Shown: positions 33,301 through 45,524 of the stretch, piece after piece | Position numbering within the stretch: the stretch's first letter is position 1 | Layout: every line of letters begins with the position of its first letter | NCBI GenBank assembly: GCA_947359465.1 | Contig: OX375873.1 | Location: 41,326,437 to 41,390,436 of the forward strand | Length of the DNA stretch: 64,000 nt | Reading direction: 5' to 3' | Source: Metellina segmentata | Taxonomy: Eukaryota; Arthropoda; Arachnida; Araneae; Tetragnathidae | The notes under the pieces: model-generated | The model's input: the letters and a program-made list of their open reading frames with translations, nothing else | What the model was told of the DNA's origin: nothing | The model's database searches: none | Translations under genes and position numbers: made by a program

Positions 33301-35667
33301 AGTGGATGAGCCTTGTCAATCTTCATGATGTCCCTCGCATACATGCCTTTAAGAAAATAACAGAAGATGTCATGTTACGGTACATTCTACTTTTACGTAG
33401 CCACAGCATTACTATTGACTTCAAAAAGGGTTACCAACATGTCCATCTACTAAAAGACACGTGATGACTCTTTGAGGAATTGTTTTCGCTGGCCTATTTG
33501 GCAACTTATCGTCTCGTTTGTTGACCTTATGGGCAGGGTCGATGTAATACGCAATTCTATAGCAGAGTGACAAAAATGGTGAAATCGCGAAAGTTTACCA
33601 ATACTCACTCAGGCCAAGTAGATTACGAATCTATGGATGACAGTCTCCCGTCTCGTGAATGAATTAGATGATGGATGTACTTTTCACTTGGCATAGAAAG
33701 TTGTCTAAGTGTTCCCATTATTATTAGTGTTTTTATTTACCTGAATGCAAAAGTCCAATGGCTCCAATTTGGAGAAACCATTGATAGGTACATATTTAAA
33801 TTTACGTTACACTGGTAGAGCTTAATAAACAATTGACGAGGGTCTGGGAAAAATCAGGGAGTATTTATAGCAGATGGAGTGAAATGGGCAAAAAATATAC
33901 TAGTTGTTTATCATATATAAGTGAATACGTTTAAGAAAAAATTATTATGTGTATATATTAACCACATTATCTGCATATTTGTACTAATTAAACAACATAA
34001 TAAATATAGAATTAGTTGGAATAAATGCATGGAATTAGAGGTGTTTTTCGTATTTTGAACTTGTAATACAACTAACTCTACAGCGGTATTGAGCAACTGT
34101 TAAAATCATTAGAGTTTCTGTCGAAATGAAATTATTTAAATCTGTCTGAATTAAAAAAATTCTCGTCTTGGTAAGAATTAACACCAAATTATACTTACTA
34201 AAAGCTGGAATGCAATATACTCTTGCCTTCTCTATATGTTCTCGAAGGGAGCAAAAGTTATTTTTGGGGTCGAATATATCAGACATTTTATCAAGTGACT
34301 TTTTCTTATCTTTAGGTACTTTCTGGAAAATAATAAATGTATAAAAATGTTACTATGTTACCTAGGTACACTACGTATAATTATAAATTAGTATACTAAT
34401 AAGAAATAACGAATTCGCTGACATTTTAAAAAGAATGTTTTGGAAAGTGAAGGTTTTCAAACAAAAAGATGTAGTTCAAGGTAAGTCTAAGAAAAAGTTC
34501 ATTTATTGCTACTTACCGACCACGTCTTATCCATCCTGGCAACTGCAGCACTTTTCAAGGCACTAATGATGGCATATTCAGAATGGAAATTATTCAGCTT
34601 GTGAAGCTCTTCAATAATCTTTATTAGATGTGTCACAATGTGCGATCGTCTTCGGTATGTTGACCCTTTTAAAATCTCTCTTATGGCCCAAAAGCTCACC
34701 TGAAAAATATTAGTCAAGCAAAATAAAGTATTAAGCTTTTTGTTAATTCTATAAATCTTTTGCATCGTAATCATAAATCTGAAACATTATGTATGATGAA
34801 ACATGATAGTAATGTATACTTACAAAGTTAGAACGATTTGTCATTTTTGTGACGTGAGGTGAAGATTCATCTGTGAAGGGAAAAATCATCAATTCCTGGA
34901 AAATAAAAGAAAAATATTTGTTATCTCGACTGTTTTTCTATTTCCATAGAAAGTCGCTATTCCCAATCTGCATCACTAAAAAAAATTTTAATTGTTTTCA
35001 TTTGTATTTTAATCATTCTGGTTCTATTTTCAACTTTTATACTTAATGAAAATAAACTATTTTCTGTCTTAAAAATGAATATACAATAAGAAATTTTTAT
35101 TGTTTTGTTGCACTAATGATTTTAATAAAAATTAAGTTACCTCAGGTTTAATGGCCTTAAATACATCCATGTCCATGAGTGTCAACTGATTCTGTAAAAG
35201 AGAATCGAGAAAGGATTAGTAAAGGTAAAAATAACATGTTTTAGCGTCTAAAAAACGAGTAATAGCTGCTTCATATCTATGTACTTTACTTACTGCATAA
35301 TCCTTTGGCGATACGTTGGTAAAATTGGAAGCGTCCGTTATAGTTAAAAACACATTACGAAATCTGTAAGAAAAAAGTTTCTTTTTTAAATTCATAGGTT
35401 ACATATTTCTAAATTATAAATGCTCATCTAAATCATTCATATTTATATTCAAAAACATTTTAATTAAAATTTAAATTGCATATGTTGTAAGTCTTTCAAC
35501 GTAAAATGTTTTCAATTCTCTAAGATTTTAAGTTTTAAAATGTACTTACATTCGCTTCATGGCAAAACAGTTTTTTGGTTTCTCAACAACTAAATATCTG
35601 ATCAAATCCAAAAGTATAGTTAATAAAGGGGTGTTTGGAAAATTCTTGTTCAATTTCAGTCTTTGAA
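30306..35667 (-). CDS. RasGEF domain protein, RalGPS-like, 5' end not found
   Basis: Predicted Ras/Ral-type guanine nucleotide exchange factor. Exons in transcript order: 35667-35550, 35363-35294, 35191-35141, 34895-34824, 34699-34517, 34322-34199, 33346-33124, 31888-31814, 30372-30306 (stop TAG). All have AG/GT borders and matching phases. Motifs: YANQLTLMDMDVFKAIKPEEL (cf. RalGPS QITLMDIPVFKAIQPEEL), VSFWAIREIL, IIEELHKLNNFHS, AVARMDKTWS, YARDIMKIDKAHP, YDHLKVLPHIQHYL and the closing ASLELEPQ. The first exon found (QRLKLNKNFPNTPLLTILLDL) precedes the catalytic core and may be the end of an N-terminal module. It starts in phase 1, so at least one upstream exon is missing. Catalytic core intact, about 320 residues visible. 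The C-terminus is short (GVKEDTEWLKMYLGGGRMCPE), with none of the PH domain of RalGPS. RasGEF is firm; RalGPS-like is a best guess. Confidence 0.85.
30640..30725 (-). repeat. fragment of Helitron-like repeat family
   Basis: The reverse complement reads CCCGGGGATTGGCGAGCGTCAGTGAGCAGTGGT, matching the module GGCGAGCGTCAGCGAGCAG at 37870-37905. It lies just beyond the 3' end of the RasGEF gene. Confidence 0.45.
32640..33105 (+). repeat. interspersed repeat R1, copy a
   Basis: Shares GGATTTTTGGGTAGCAAAGGATGAAAAAAT, CGTGAAACACCAATTTAA, CAAATCGGTGAAAAATC, CAATTTAATATGAAGACAG and CCCCTTAGACAAATTTTAA with copies at 36096-36500 (inverted) and 36880-37640. It sits in the intron between the last two large RasGEF exons, only about 20 bp from the splice donor at 33124. 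Confidence 0.65.
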
Positions 35668-36095
35668 CTAAGAAAAGTAACGTTTTGGTGCAATTCAAGT
35701 ATATTCGCAGCATAACATTCAATGCTCTCAGTTATCAATCCAAGCAAAAAGTGTGAAATAAATAATGTAACCCGATTTAGAATTCGAATCTATAACAATT
35801 GAAAGCAAGTAATTTTCTTGTTTAGTTTGAAGTATTGTTTAAAACCTTTTGAACAATATATTATGCTCCTATCAACAATGCTATATATGGTTATTGTTGC
35901 AACTGTATTATAACAATTAAATTAAAATAATGTTCTTAGGCATTTATAAATTTTAAGTTTTATATTAATTCATAAAATAATATTCATATAAAAATAAGGC
36001 TTTATTTGCAGTGCTAGTTAAGGTATGAAAGGAAGGGTTATTGCACATTAAACAAAAGAGAAATTATATTGCGAAGTCTGTGTGCACAAATTACA

Positions 36096-37640
36096 TGTAC
36101 AGCCGTCAAAAAAATGACTGACCTGATCGCAATTGCACAATTAACATCACTTAACAAAACGGAAGATAGCAATTGACAGGGATTAATGTTTTCTACAAAT
36201 ATCAATACTTAAAATTTGTCTAAGGAGCAGTCTTCATATTAAATTGGATGCTTGCTCCGTTAATTTCTATACGAACCCCCCTATCACAAATTTCGATTTT
36301 ACACACAATTTCAGGCGGATACAAAAACATTTCATCCATTTTATTGGATTTTTCAGTGCTTTGTAAGTGTTTGTAAATTAGATATCTTAATGTTAACTTG
36401 GTGCTTCACATTTTTAGTTTAAAAAAATTGTTTTTAATCCTTTCTTACCCAAAATCCCAATCACAATCTATAATCATTTGAATTATCAAACTAAATTTGT
36501 TATTTCTTATCAATTATGATATTCATTTGTATTTTCGGAGTTCAATCACAAATTAAAAAGTAATAAAGACGTGTAGTGGCCGTCGCAGTCAGTGACTTGT
36601 TGCAGGCGCCTTGGTATGGAGTCCATTAAGATGGCGACACAGTCCGAATCCATTCTGATTGATTCCAAAGGGTTTTTTGGCAGAAATTTTTTGTTTCCAC
36701 TTTGTGTTTAATCCCCAATAACGATAATAATAATTGAATTTAGAAAACCGTCTCACTGCGCTACTTATTATGCACGTAATGAGCTGAATTTGAAGTGCCG
36801 ATGTTTCAGTAACAGTTGAATCACGTGGTGTCCAAATTTAGCCATGTTTCTATTCAAAACTTTTATGAATATCAATTTCATAGTTGATAAAAATAGTACA
36901 TTTTATTTGATTATTAAAATGTTTATAAATTGTGTTTGGGTTTTTGGGTAGCGAAGGATGAAAAAATGAATGTTTATAGCAAATATAACCAAAAACGTGA
37001 AACACCAATTTAACATTAGGAGACCTAATTTTCAAGCGCTTACAAATCGGTGAAAAATCTAATAAAATTGATGAATTTTTATTTTGCGTCTGAAATTGTG
37101 TGTAGATTCTACATTTGTGATAAAATATAGGGGTTCGTTTTGAAATTTTAGGAGTAAGTACTGTACCGTATCGACGAAAAAGTAAAACCACTTCTTGGTT
37201 AAAATAGTTATATTGAGAGTTGAAGTTTTTACAGAATATGTACAGCTACAGTTTTATATTTAAAGACGATGTCCATCATCGATCCAATACAGCCTCCGTA
37301 AGATTAAAGTTCCTCAAATCGTCTGCGGCTAGCAACAGCCTCTCTCCAAAAATTGTCTCTTCCCAGCCCGCCTCCTCCAGTCGTCACTTCCGCAGTCGGA
37401 CTAGGGGGTAGACTTCGGGAACGATTCCCGTTGGGAGCTCCCACGATTCTCGATAATGATTCTGTATCTTCAAGACGTTACAGTACCCAATTTAATATAA
37501 AGACGGCCCCTTAGACAAATTTTAAATATTGATATTTGTTGAAAACATTAATCCCTGTCGATTACTGCATTCCGTTTTGTTCTGCAATGAAAATTGTGCA
37601 ATTAATTTGCTTGAGTCGTTTTTTTTTGACGGATATACAT
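36096..37640. mobile_element. fold-back-like pair of R1 repeats in inverted orientation
   Basis: The left arm 36096-36500 is the reverse complement of blocks in the right arm 36880-37640. The outer ends match: ACAGCCGTCAAAAAAATGACT at the left and ..GTCGTTTTTTTTTGACGGATAT at the right, each next to TA. Tc1-type TIRs with TA duplications are a possible interpretation. The right arm is split by 37135-37480, which holds a GC-richer block of unknown origin (37290-37440). Confidence 0.5.
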
Positions 37641-37799
37641 ATCAAAATACGTAGAATCAAATCATAAGGAAAACGATTAGTTTTTTACTCTCCTGAAAAA
37701 TGCAACTTTTAAACATACGACCTTTTGCACTTTGAGTGACGATATATCCCGTACTCACTAATAAAATACATTGTTCGGTTTGCAATGAAAATGTGGGAA

Positions 37800-37920
37800 A
37801 TTTGCAACGCTTCCCCTGAGGACACAAAAAGATTTTCCTCTGGGAATCTGCGATCAGCCGGATTCAGAGGAGGGCGTTGGCGAGCGTCAGCGAGCAGAGG
37901 TGGGTTAACCCTCTAGTTGT
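37800..37920 (+). repeat. Helitron-like repeat 3' end
   Basis: GGCGTTGGCGAGCGTCAGCGAGCAGAGGTGG followed by CCCTCTAGTTG. The GC-rich module and the terminal CTAG-T are shared with 18735-18790. Confidence 0.45.
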
Positions 37921-38345
37921 TTTGTAATATACTCCCATTAGAGTACGAAATACAGGCTGATTACGAATCTGGGTAATAATAAAAGGCTAATTCCCAGTAA
38001 AGGCGTATAAGCTGTGTTAGGGACAATCTTTTTCATTTTTAGTCCTCATACGTTGTGTGTATGCACTGTAAATCATGAAAATCAACCAGATTGCATCGAT
38101 TCTTCTTACTAATGATAACTATTGTCATCCTTCGATTTCAAACGATACCAAGATCGTGTATCTATTCGAACTAGCTTTCTAATTACAAGGGTTGTTGTTA
38201 GGATCTGCCGCCTGTTACAAACGTCTTTCGAAAGCTTTAAACTGAATTTCTGAGGATCTGCGGTTGTGCAATATTATGATTTGTTCAAACAATGATATAA
38301 CTCAATAATGAAAATATCTACTATGATTTTTGTGTCGTGATAATA

Positions 38346-39232
38346 CACTCTATAATAAAAAAATCGACGCACCAAGAAGAAGCTGTCCAGCAGTTGTGCC
38401 AGGCTCGTTCCACTTGGAACACCGCTGACTGGACACGTATATTCTTTAATGGCGAGTCCCGTTTCCCACTGTGTCTTTACGACAAACGCAGATCTGTCTG
38501 GAGACGTCTAGGGCAGCGTGGGGATCCTGCTCTAACTATCGCACGCCACACAGCAGGTCGCTATGTGCTTGGGTGACATCTACTTTGTTAGCCGGAACCC
38601 TTTGATAGTATTTTCTAGCACATTTACGGCACAGCGGTACGTAGACGACATTCTACGACACCCAGATATGTCTGGAGACGTCTAGGATCCTGTCCTTACT
38701 TTCGCACGCCACACATTCCCACAACAGGGCATTATGGACTGGGGTGCCATCTTCTTTGATAGCCGGACCTCTTTCGTAGTAATTTCTGGCACACTTATAG
38801 CACAGTGGTACGTAGACGACATTCTACGATCGGTTGTGTTATCGTTCTTTTTGCGACACTCCGGACTTACTTTCCAACAAGATAGTGCCCGTCCGTACAC
38901 GGCATGTGTTCCTACGAATGGCCTTCAAGCCTTCCTAACACTTCCTTGGCCAGCTCCTGATCTCTCTACCATAGAACACATTTGGGACGTTATGTAAAGG
39001 TGATTGTAAACATCCCAGAATGTTGACCATTTAGACCAACAGTTGGATATACTTCGTCACTAACATCCGCAGGACACCATCCGGGAGCTTTTTCAGTCTA
39101 TGCCACTCTGGGAGACGCATCCAGGCCAGAGGTGGACCAACACCTTGTTGTTGAATGAACTTCCCATCCACCAATTTTTATCGCAATCGGATAATTCCTT
39201 CTTGGTGCGTCGATTTTTTTTGTTATAGAGCA
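38346..39232 (+). mobile_element. Tc1-like element, decayed, with internal duplication
   Basis: TIRs CTCTATAATAAAAAAATCGACGCACC.. at the left and its complement (GGTGCGTCGATTTTTTTTGTTATAGAG) at the right, flanked by TA at 38344-38345 and 39233-39234. Inside are remnants of a DD34E transposase on the + strand: WTRIFFNGESRF and RRSVWRRLGQRGDP, then FQQDSARPYTA, and PAPDLSTIEHIWDVM. About 160-170 bp (38505-38665 and 38680-38830) is duplicated, so two copies of the CGCACGCCACAC..GGTACGTAGACGACATTCTACGA segment occur. The N-terminal DNA-binding region is gone. Dead element. Confidence 0.8.
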
Positions 39233-39375
39233 TATACATAATGTAGTGGATGTTGTGAACAGGGCTGCAGTGGAGGGTATACGGTGGTATACGCAATATA
39301 CCTTCTGGTTGTCCCAGAAAATGCTGTATACCCTCTGCTTTTTCCTAAAAACTACGTACATCACTTTGCTTTTTC

Positions 39376-40034
39376 TTGGAAACATCGCGTGAAACGCAGA
39401 TGGCTATAGAAGCAAAAGAAAAGTTTCTATTTCAAAATATCGCCTTGGTACATAATTCCAAAATCGTACCTATTAATCAAAAGCAATTCATTCAAAGTAT
39501 TGTCGATAGAATGAAATTGAATCCAGACTTTGCTCTGATGTTAATGGAGAAAATTGTCAACTTTTGAAGGATATATCCATGCTCTATCCAGAAAATATAA
39601 ATAATTGGGATATTCGCCATGGAGAAAAGGAGGTGAAAAGGATCTGTCAACTTTTTTTGGTATAGATGAAATGTGCACTATTCAGTGTTTGAGTAACCAA
39701 TAAAAATGCCCAATTGTTCCAGAAAATTAAAACCCTCTGTTAAGAAAAATTGAAATATTACCATGATGCACGCGGGTTTAGTTTAATGAATAACGAGTGT
39801 AACATATTTGATATCATTGATTTCAAACATCTCCAGATGTTTATTAATGCAAATGGACCAGCTATAGAACACTTTCAACCGGAAAGTTCTTGGTTAGCCA
39901 ACCAGTGCTGTTCAGTAGACAATAGATCAAGAGAATGCGCTTCAAAAAGACACAGAGACGGATTTCTCTTGTCAAGCAGTTTGGAAAATATTTCAATGGA
40001 AATAATAGAAGTAGACCTTAAAATTTGTTTATAA
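39376..40034 (+). other. two unrecognised short reading frames
   Basis: Frames at 39376-39567 (starts METSRETQMAIEAKEKF, ends MLMEKIVNF) and 39750-40034 (starts MKYYHDARGFSLMNNECN, ends ISMEIIEVDLKICL). They look more protein-like than chance AT-rich sequence but match no family I know. There is an AATAAA-rich tail after 40034. They may be exons of a decayed element; 39255-39300 upstream has CAGGGCTGCAGTGGAGGGTATAC, which resembles a hAT-type end. Confidence 0.25.
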
Positions 40035-40902
40035 AAAAAAAAAAATTACATCATACTTTTTATGTGCTTAAATATTTTTCTCTTAACATTTCCTGAAATT
40101 ATTTGATATCATAGTTAAATATTAATATAGTGATGTTTTCAAATATGAATATCACTTTATGCTATTCTGCACATTTTACTTTAAATAAACACAGTAAACT
40201 CACAATACAAGGAACCTTGTGAACACAAATTTCTGCTTAGGTCGAAGTTTGTTCTAAGTTCCACAGTTCTTTTCCTGTAATATAAAATTAATATAGGCAT
40301 TTTTTCTCTCGATACTTTGAACTTGGATTAATTCGAACATATTCCCTGGTCCTTTGAGTATGCTCCATGGGCGCCAGGAGGAATTGCACCCCCCCCCTGG
40401 AAAGTGTAAGTAGTAAGTACATGTTTTTCCTTCCCATGGTATACTCTCTGTTTTTTTACGATTACAGCACTGGTTGTGAACCTCAGTCACAATTAACAAA
40501 TAATTTATAGTTTAGTTTAAATTTAACTTTTGAAAATCGTGAAAATAATTTTTAAATTCCTTTGGAGAATAGAATTGTCATAAAACCTATTAACTCTAGC
40601 AACTTGATTTCTAGTCAAATCATGAATAGTTATACTAGGAATAATTTCCAACAGAACTTGTCTTCCTTAACAAATTATGATTTCAGATATTACTCTTCAA
40701 ACAATACGCTAATTAGCTAATTATATCTAAATTAGATATTTTAAGATTAGATTAATTTTATTTTTTCACACTGAAATAAACTTAAGCACAAACCAATGGT
40801 ATATTGTGAAAAAAATAGGATTTTTTAAGTGTATATAACTGGCACCTTAATATATTTCCAAAATAATATTTCTGAAGTATGTATAGATACACATAATCCT
40901 GT

Positions 40903-41127
40903 TCAGCCACTCGGCTTATTTGAGTCCGAAGACCTGGTAATGTGAAAGTCCATTGTGCACATGCAGCCGAAAAGGTAATCGTCGGCGTCACCCACACCTC
41001 CACACAGACAGAGTTCAGCATCTATAAGTCCAAATCTACAAAGATATGCAATAAACGAGACTTGCCCCGTCAAAAAGAAGATCATGTGCCGGTCGGTAAT
41101 TATGGTTTTTAGGTTTATTTTGGGCAA
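40903..41127 (-). pseudogene. LINE C-terminal fragment (post-RT zinc-finger-like region)
   Basis: The - strand frame contains FLTGQVSFIAYLCRFGLIDAELCLCGG and DDYLFGC, matching the TGHGxFxxYLxRFxLxxxxxCxCG..ExxxHxLxxC pattern at the C-terminus of many Jockey/R1-type LINE ORF2 proteins. Only about 75 codons remain. Confidence 0.55.
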
Positions 41128-41189
41128 ACAATTTGTAACACAAAGGCCCCTTTCCGAGTCCCACTGATTCTCCTGCCATATATTTACAA

Positions 41190-42470
41190 TATTAGGGGGA
41201 ACCGCCCCCTGCTTGCAACCCTCCTGGGATTGCTAGGAAATACAATTTGGTTTGCTTCGCAAAGCAACATTTCTTTCGCTGAGTAAATTTCCTGGGACGA
41301 CGAAACCTGCTTGCCTACGCACGCAATCCTATTTGTTTTTCTTTGCAAACGAACATTCTTTTTGCATATGAATTTAACTATTAATAACCTAAACTACTTT
41401 TAGTCAATCTCCTGCGACGGCGAAACTATGTTAATAGTTCGTATAATCCTGATTTTTACTTTCCGGTACATGAAGTCACAGCGACGGCTTCGAGTCCTGC
41501 TCGCTGACATTCGAAATTCCCCGATGATTGCTACGCAATCCCATTTTGTTTGCTTCCCAAACCAACACTCCTTTTGCAAGTTATTTCGCTTCTTTCTTTT
41601 ATATTTAAGACATAATGCACCCTAAACTAATTTTCGCAGCAGTAAAAAAACCTACGCGATCTGCTTCCCTATACAATTTTGAATAAACCATGTTAATCTG
41701 GAAATTTTTGGGTGGGTACTTTCTCGCGAAGCTGTATGTGAATGGAGGGGAAAAGCGACTTCAGCCTTTTGGACTCCGGGCCAGACAATTCCAGCGGAAA
41801 AATAAAAAAATCGTTGCTATGGTGATTGTATCTATGATATATATGATAAATGGCAAACAAATTAGTTACAAATGCAACCTTTCGTTTCACCGTTTCCTTT
41901 GCCACTGACTGGGCGTGATCAACAATTTGTACACTCACGAAATTATACTTTTCCTCAAATCGAATTTATTTATGAACCAATTTGAAAAATAATTATACCA
42001 TACGAAGAAGTATATTCTACGGTTTTCATAGAGCTTTTCAAACTTAAAAAATAATAGCATTTAGCTGTAGATATTTCAGTTTTAACAAAAAGTAACGAAA
42101 ATTTCCAGATATTTCGAAATTTGTAAGACTAATTTTTGATCGCATTGAAATTATTTATTAACTAATTTCACAAATACGTGTACCGTAAGAAAGAGGACAT
42201 TCTACGTTTCCTTGCGATATTTTTAAATTTAAAAATATTAGTAATAAGATATAACGTAATAAGTAATATATATAGTAATAAGTAATAGATACGACAGGTT
42301 TAAAAAAAATTACAAAAATATCCTGTTGTTTCCCGAATTAAAAAAAAAATATCCAGAACCAAATTGAAATTTCTAAAAAAACTTGGTTGCTCATTTTTTA
42401 AAATGCACACCTACGCTCCTATATTGTCATTAATACCGGAGCCGTCAATGTACACTTCGTAATCAGGGTT
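41190..42470 (-). repeat. inverted copy of the Helitron-like/tandem repeat family
   Basis: The reverse complement repeats the modules of 17465-18790. Examples are ATTAACATGGTTTATTCAAAATTGTATAGGGAA (41660-41700), tandem units with CTGTAGATATTTCAG and ATGGTATAATTATTTTTCAAATTGGTTCATAAATAAATTCGA (41960-42090, and a second at about 42120-42290), and the GC-rich end GGATTGCGTAGCAATC with TCAGCGAGCAGGAC (41480-41540). Another end-like block lies at 41190-41290. Confidence 0.55.
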
Positions 42471-42477
42471 TTGAATA

Positions 42478-43300
42478 GTGTGCCCGAAGTCTAGTCTAAG
42501 CATCGACATAGGGGACCCCAGAAAACAAGTATTAAAATTAAGACGGTTAATTCGAGGTAAAATGTTGAAAAGGTTTTATGATTTGCAAAATAAAATCAAG
42601 TCGCTTATGAAATCAAAACCAAAATTTGTGCCCGAACGCGACGAAAACTGGCTCAGAGATTTGGCATTTTTAGTAGACTTGACAGCTCATTTAAAGGAGT
42701 TAAACTTGTGTTAAGATGAAATCTAACTGATCGATATAATGTTTCGAACTATAACAGCGTTTAAATGGAATCTGAAACTATAGACATCTCAAATTTTGGC
42801 AAACAACTTTATGTATTTTATTTTGACACATAGACTACATATGGTCCTATGGACAACGAAAAAAACACAGAGCTTTGATTTTCGATTTGATAATGAATCT
42901 TGGGAACATGTTTCAAAACTTCAAGAAAAATCATCAATATTTAATGCATTTGTGACTTTACATAATCATACATCTCATACATAATCATAATAAACATAAT
43001 CATATTATCTGCCAATTTTAAAGTGGAATGCCTCTAGAGCTGCAATCTGACATTCAACTTAAAGAAATATTTGATCGTCTCTTTAATGGACTGATATGGG
43101 TTGCAAAGGCGTATATGAATCTAGCACGTAACAATTCGTTATTCCTTATTGGACTTTTCTTGCCATGACTTCGCAGCGAGTTTCAACGGTCTAAAAAAAT
43201 CGTTGCTACGGCTATAACTTTTTTTATGTCTGGTAAACCCGTTAGAAATGTACCCCTTTCATCTCCGCGAAGAAAAACTTACTTGATTCCTTAAAATTTT
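42478..43300 (+). pseudogene. hAT-type (ZBED5/FAM200-like) transposase fossil
   Basis: The frame 42478-42714 has LQNKIKSLMKSKPKF and LRDLAFLVDLTAHLKELNL, matching the xFLxDLAYLxDIxxHLNxLNLxLQG block of hAT transposases of the ZBED5/GTF2IRD2-related group. Following frames (42796-42984, TAFKWNLKL before it; NESWEHVSKLQEKSSIF) match the next conserved stretch in order, with frameshifts and stops between. The dimerisation end is missing. Confidence 0.6.
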
Positions 43301-43839
43301 TCTCATGGCTGAAGACTGAAAATTTGTATGTGCTTTGCTCACTAGTTTAATTAATAAATTTAAAGAAAATGGACAACATTGCTCCATTTATAAGATATAA
43401 TTCGATGAATTATTAACTGTATTTGTGCAATTTTACATTAATATACATTTGAAAGTTCCTATGCAACCAAAACAGTTCCATTCAAAAATAAAGTCGATGG
43501 TATAAAAAGTGGTGAAATAGAAAAACTAAAAGGGAAAAAATCTTTTTAAGAGTGAGAGTATGTACTTGGAATCCCATAAGTCTTATGAGTCTACAGATGT
43601 ATTGAAATCAAGGAATGGTTCTTCAAACAAAATAATTGCTATTTGAAGCTACTTTTTTTTTTCTAAAGGACCATAATTTTATGCATAGTTTACGGTTACT
43701 AGAAATACCAAAGACACTTTTTATGTCTTGTACTTACTCCATGCTAAGGTAACTTATAAAAGTTTACCTGGAAACTGATATTTAAACATTATAATATGAA
43801 TTGGTAGTTAGATAATTAATATCGGACTAAAACAACACA

Positions 43840-43975
43840 CCGGACTATTGGTTAGAGGTTCGGGATGAACCACGAAGGGAAAGATCCGAGGAAAACACCA
43901 CGTAATTTAGAACCACGGTCAGAGTCGTCATGTTGCTTGAGTGCGACGGTAACTGCCTACCAACCGAAATAAAGA
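43840..43975 (-). repeat. SINE copy, reverse orientation
   Basis: Complement of the SINE body: GAAGGGAAAGATCCGAGGAAAACACCACGTAATTTAGAACC and the CGGACTATTGGT 3' block; it ends near CTACCAACCG, the head region. Confidence 0.5.
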
Positions 43976-44325
43976 TCGATCTGTAGATTTCTTCGCTGTT
44001 GGTTGGTAGTTGAATTTATTTCGCAATTATTATACAGTATTCTTCGCTCCATTTGGAAAAAAATATCCAAAGACAAAAAAAAATATATGTATTAATTATA
44101 TCTATTGCACAATAATCTCCACGAATAAAATATTTCCCCTGGTTTTCTATAGAAAATGTGTACAAGTTTATGTCTATAAAATAAAGCTCATATGTGCACA
44201 GTCAGTTTTTAAAATGCTAGTGGATTCTTAAGATTGTTTTAATACTTTGTAGCCAGAAAAACTTACACAACATACAGAAAAAGGAAGAAACTAAAAGAAA
44301 ACCACTTTTTACAGAACAAATATCT

Positions 44326-44331
44326 TTTATT
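44326..44331 (-). terminator. poly(A) signal of the SMG6-like locus
   Basis: AATAAA on the - strand about 240 nt after the terminal TGA (44568-44570). Confidence 0.4.
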
Positions 44332-45524
44332 TCAAGATTTAAAAATACAGGCAACAAAAGTCGTAGTTAGTAAGTTATCTACTGCCTTTTACAATCAAAC
44401 TTGCAATACTATCAATTACCATAAAGCATAAAATCGTACCACAGCTTTTCTCATTCCACAGGTGGCACAATATCTGCAGTCCAGCTGACTCACAACGCTC
44501 CTCTTTCGTGACTCAACTCCAAAGAATGGGTGATAAGTGACATCATTTTTCTTGGTAGATGAACCCTTCACGAATCATCCCACTGATGAAAGACAAGATC
44601 GCGAACAGGTACGTGGTGGGCCAGAGCTTACACTCTCAGATTGCAGTCTTCAGTCAGTAGTAGAACTTTTGTAAACAATGTAATGGAATCATCTGGAAAT
44701 AAAAAACCAAGAATTAAAAATACAATAGGAACATGCAGTAAAACCCGGAATATCCAAAATGCCTAAGAAATAAAATAAAAATAAAAAACACGTGCTGTTA
44801 TGCACGGAAATAATCGCGAGGCTAACAGCGCTTTCTCTAAAAAGGTAATTTCAACTTGTTTAATAAACATAAGTGTAGCCTACATAGTTTTGACCTTCAA
44901 AGAGTACTATAATTAGATGCAAAATACATAGTAGTAATTGTCCCCCTTCTTTGAAATTTCCTCACGAGAATTCGCCGTAGATGAGTGAAACAGCTGAAGG
45001 ATTTACGACCGGAGGGCATTAAAGGAATGTCTTGTAGCCCCTCGTTTGAACTGTCGAGAATTGTAAAAATAAGTTACAGAAAAGAGAAGCTAAGTTCTGG
45101 CCCCACCACAAGAGAACCATTGGATTTTCGGACTATAACAGACGCAGAGCTGATCTGCTCCGACGAAACCTCGGGACTAAAAACCTTTTTTTTTAATACA
45201 TTTCGCTTCGAAAATTGTTTTTACTTGTTAACTTGTAAATAATGTTAAATATCTGATTAAATATGAACAAAAGCTATTTTTAATTTCCTAAAATCCACTC
45301 TCCACATACATTTTACGAAGGAATGCTTTTACTTACAGTATTTAATGCAAGAATAACTATTGGCCTCGTGGACTTCCAGTCTTTTGGGCAATTTGCTGAG
45401 CTTTCAAATACCAGCTAAAATGGAAAGAAATGAATATGAATAATCTACTAAATATATTAGTCTACTACCTGAAGAGATTAATAATTTCAACTATTTTCTG
45501 TAACAGTGAGGTGCTATCGAAGTA

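Noticed and set aside
44985..45242. Missing SMG6 exons in the 645-bp gap, or a separate 85-aa gene
   Set aside because: Neither strand of the gap matches SMG6 middle-domain sequence, and the + frame has no recognisable domain.
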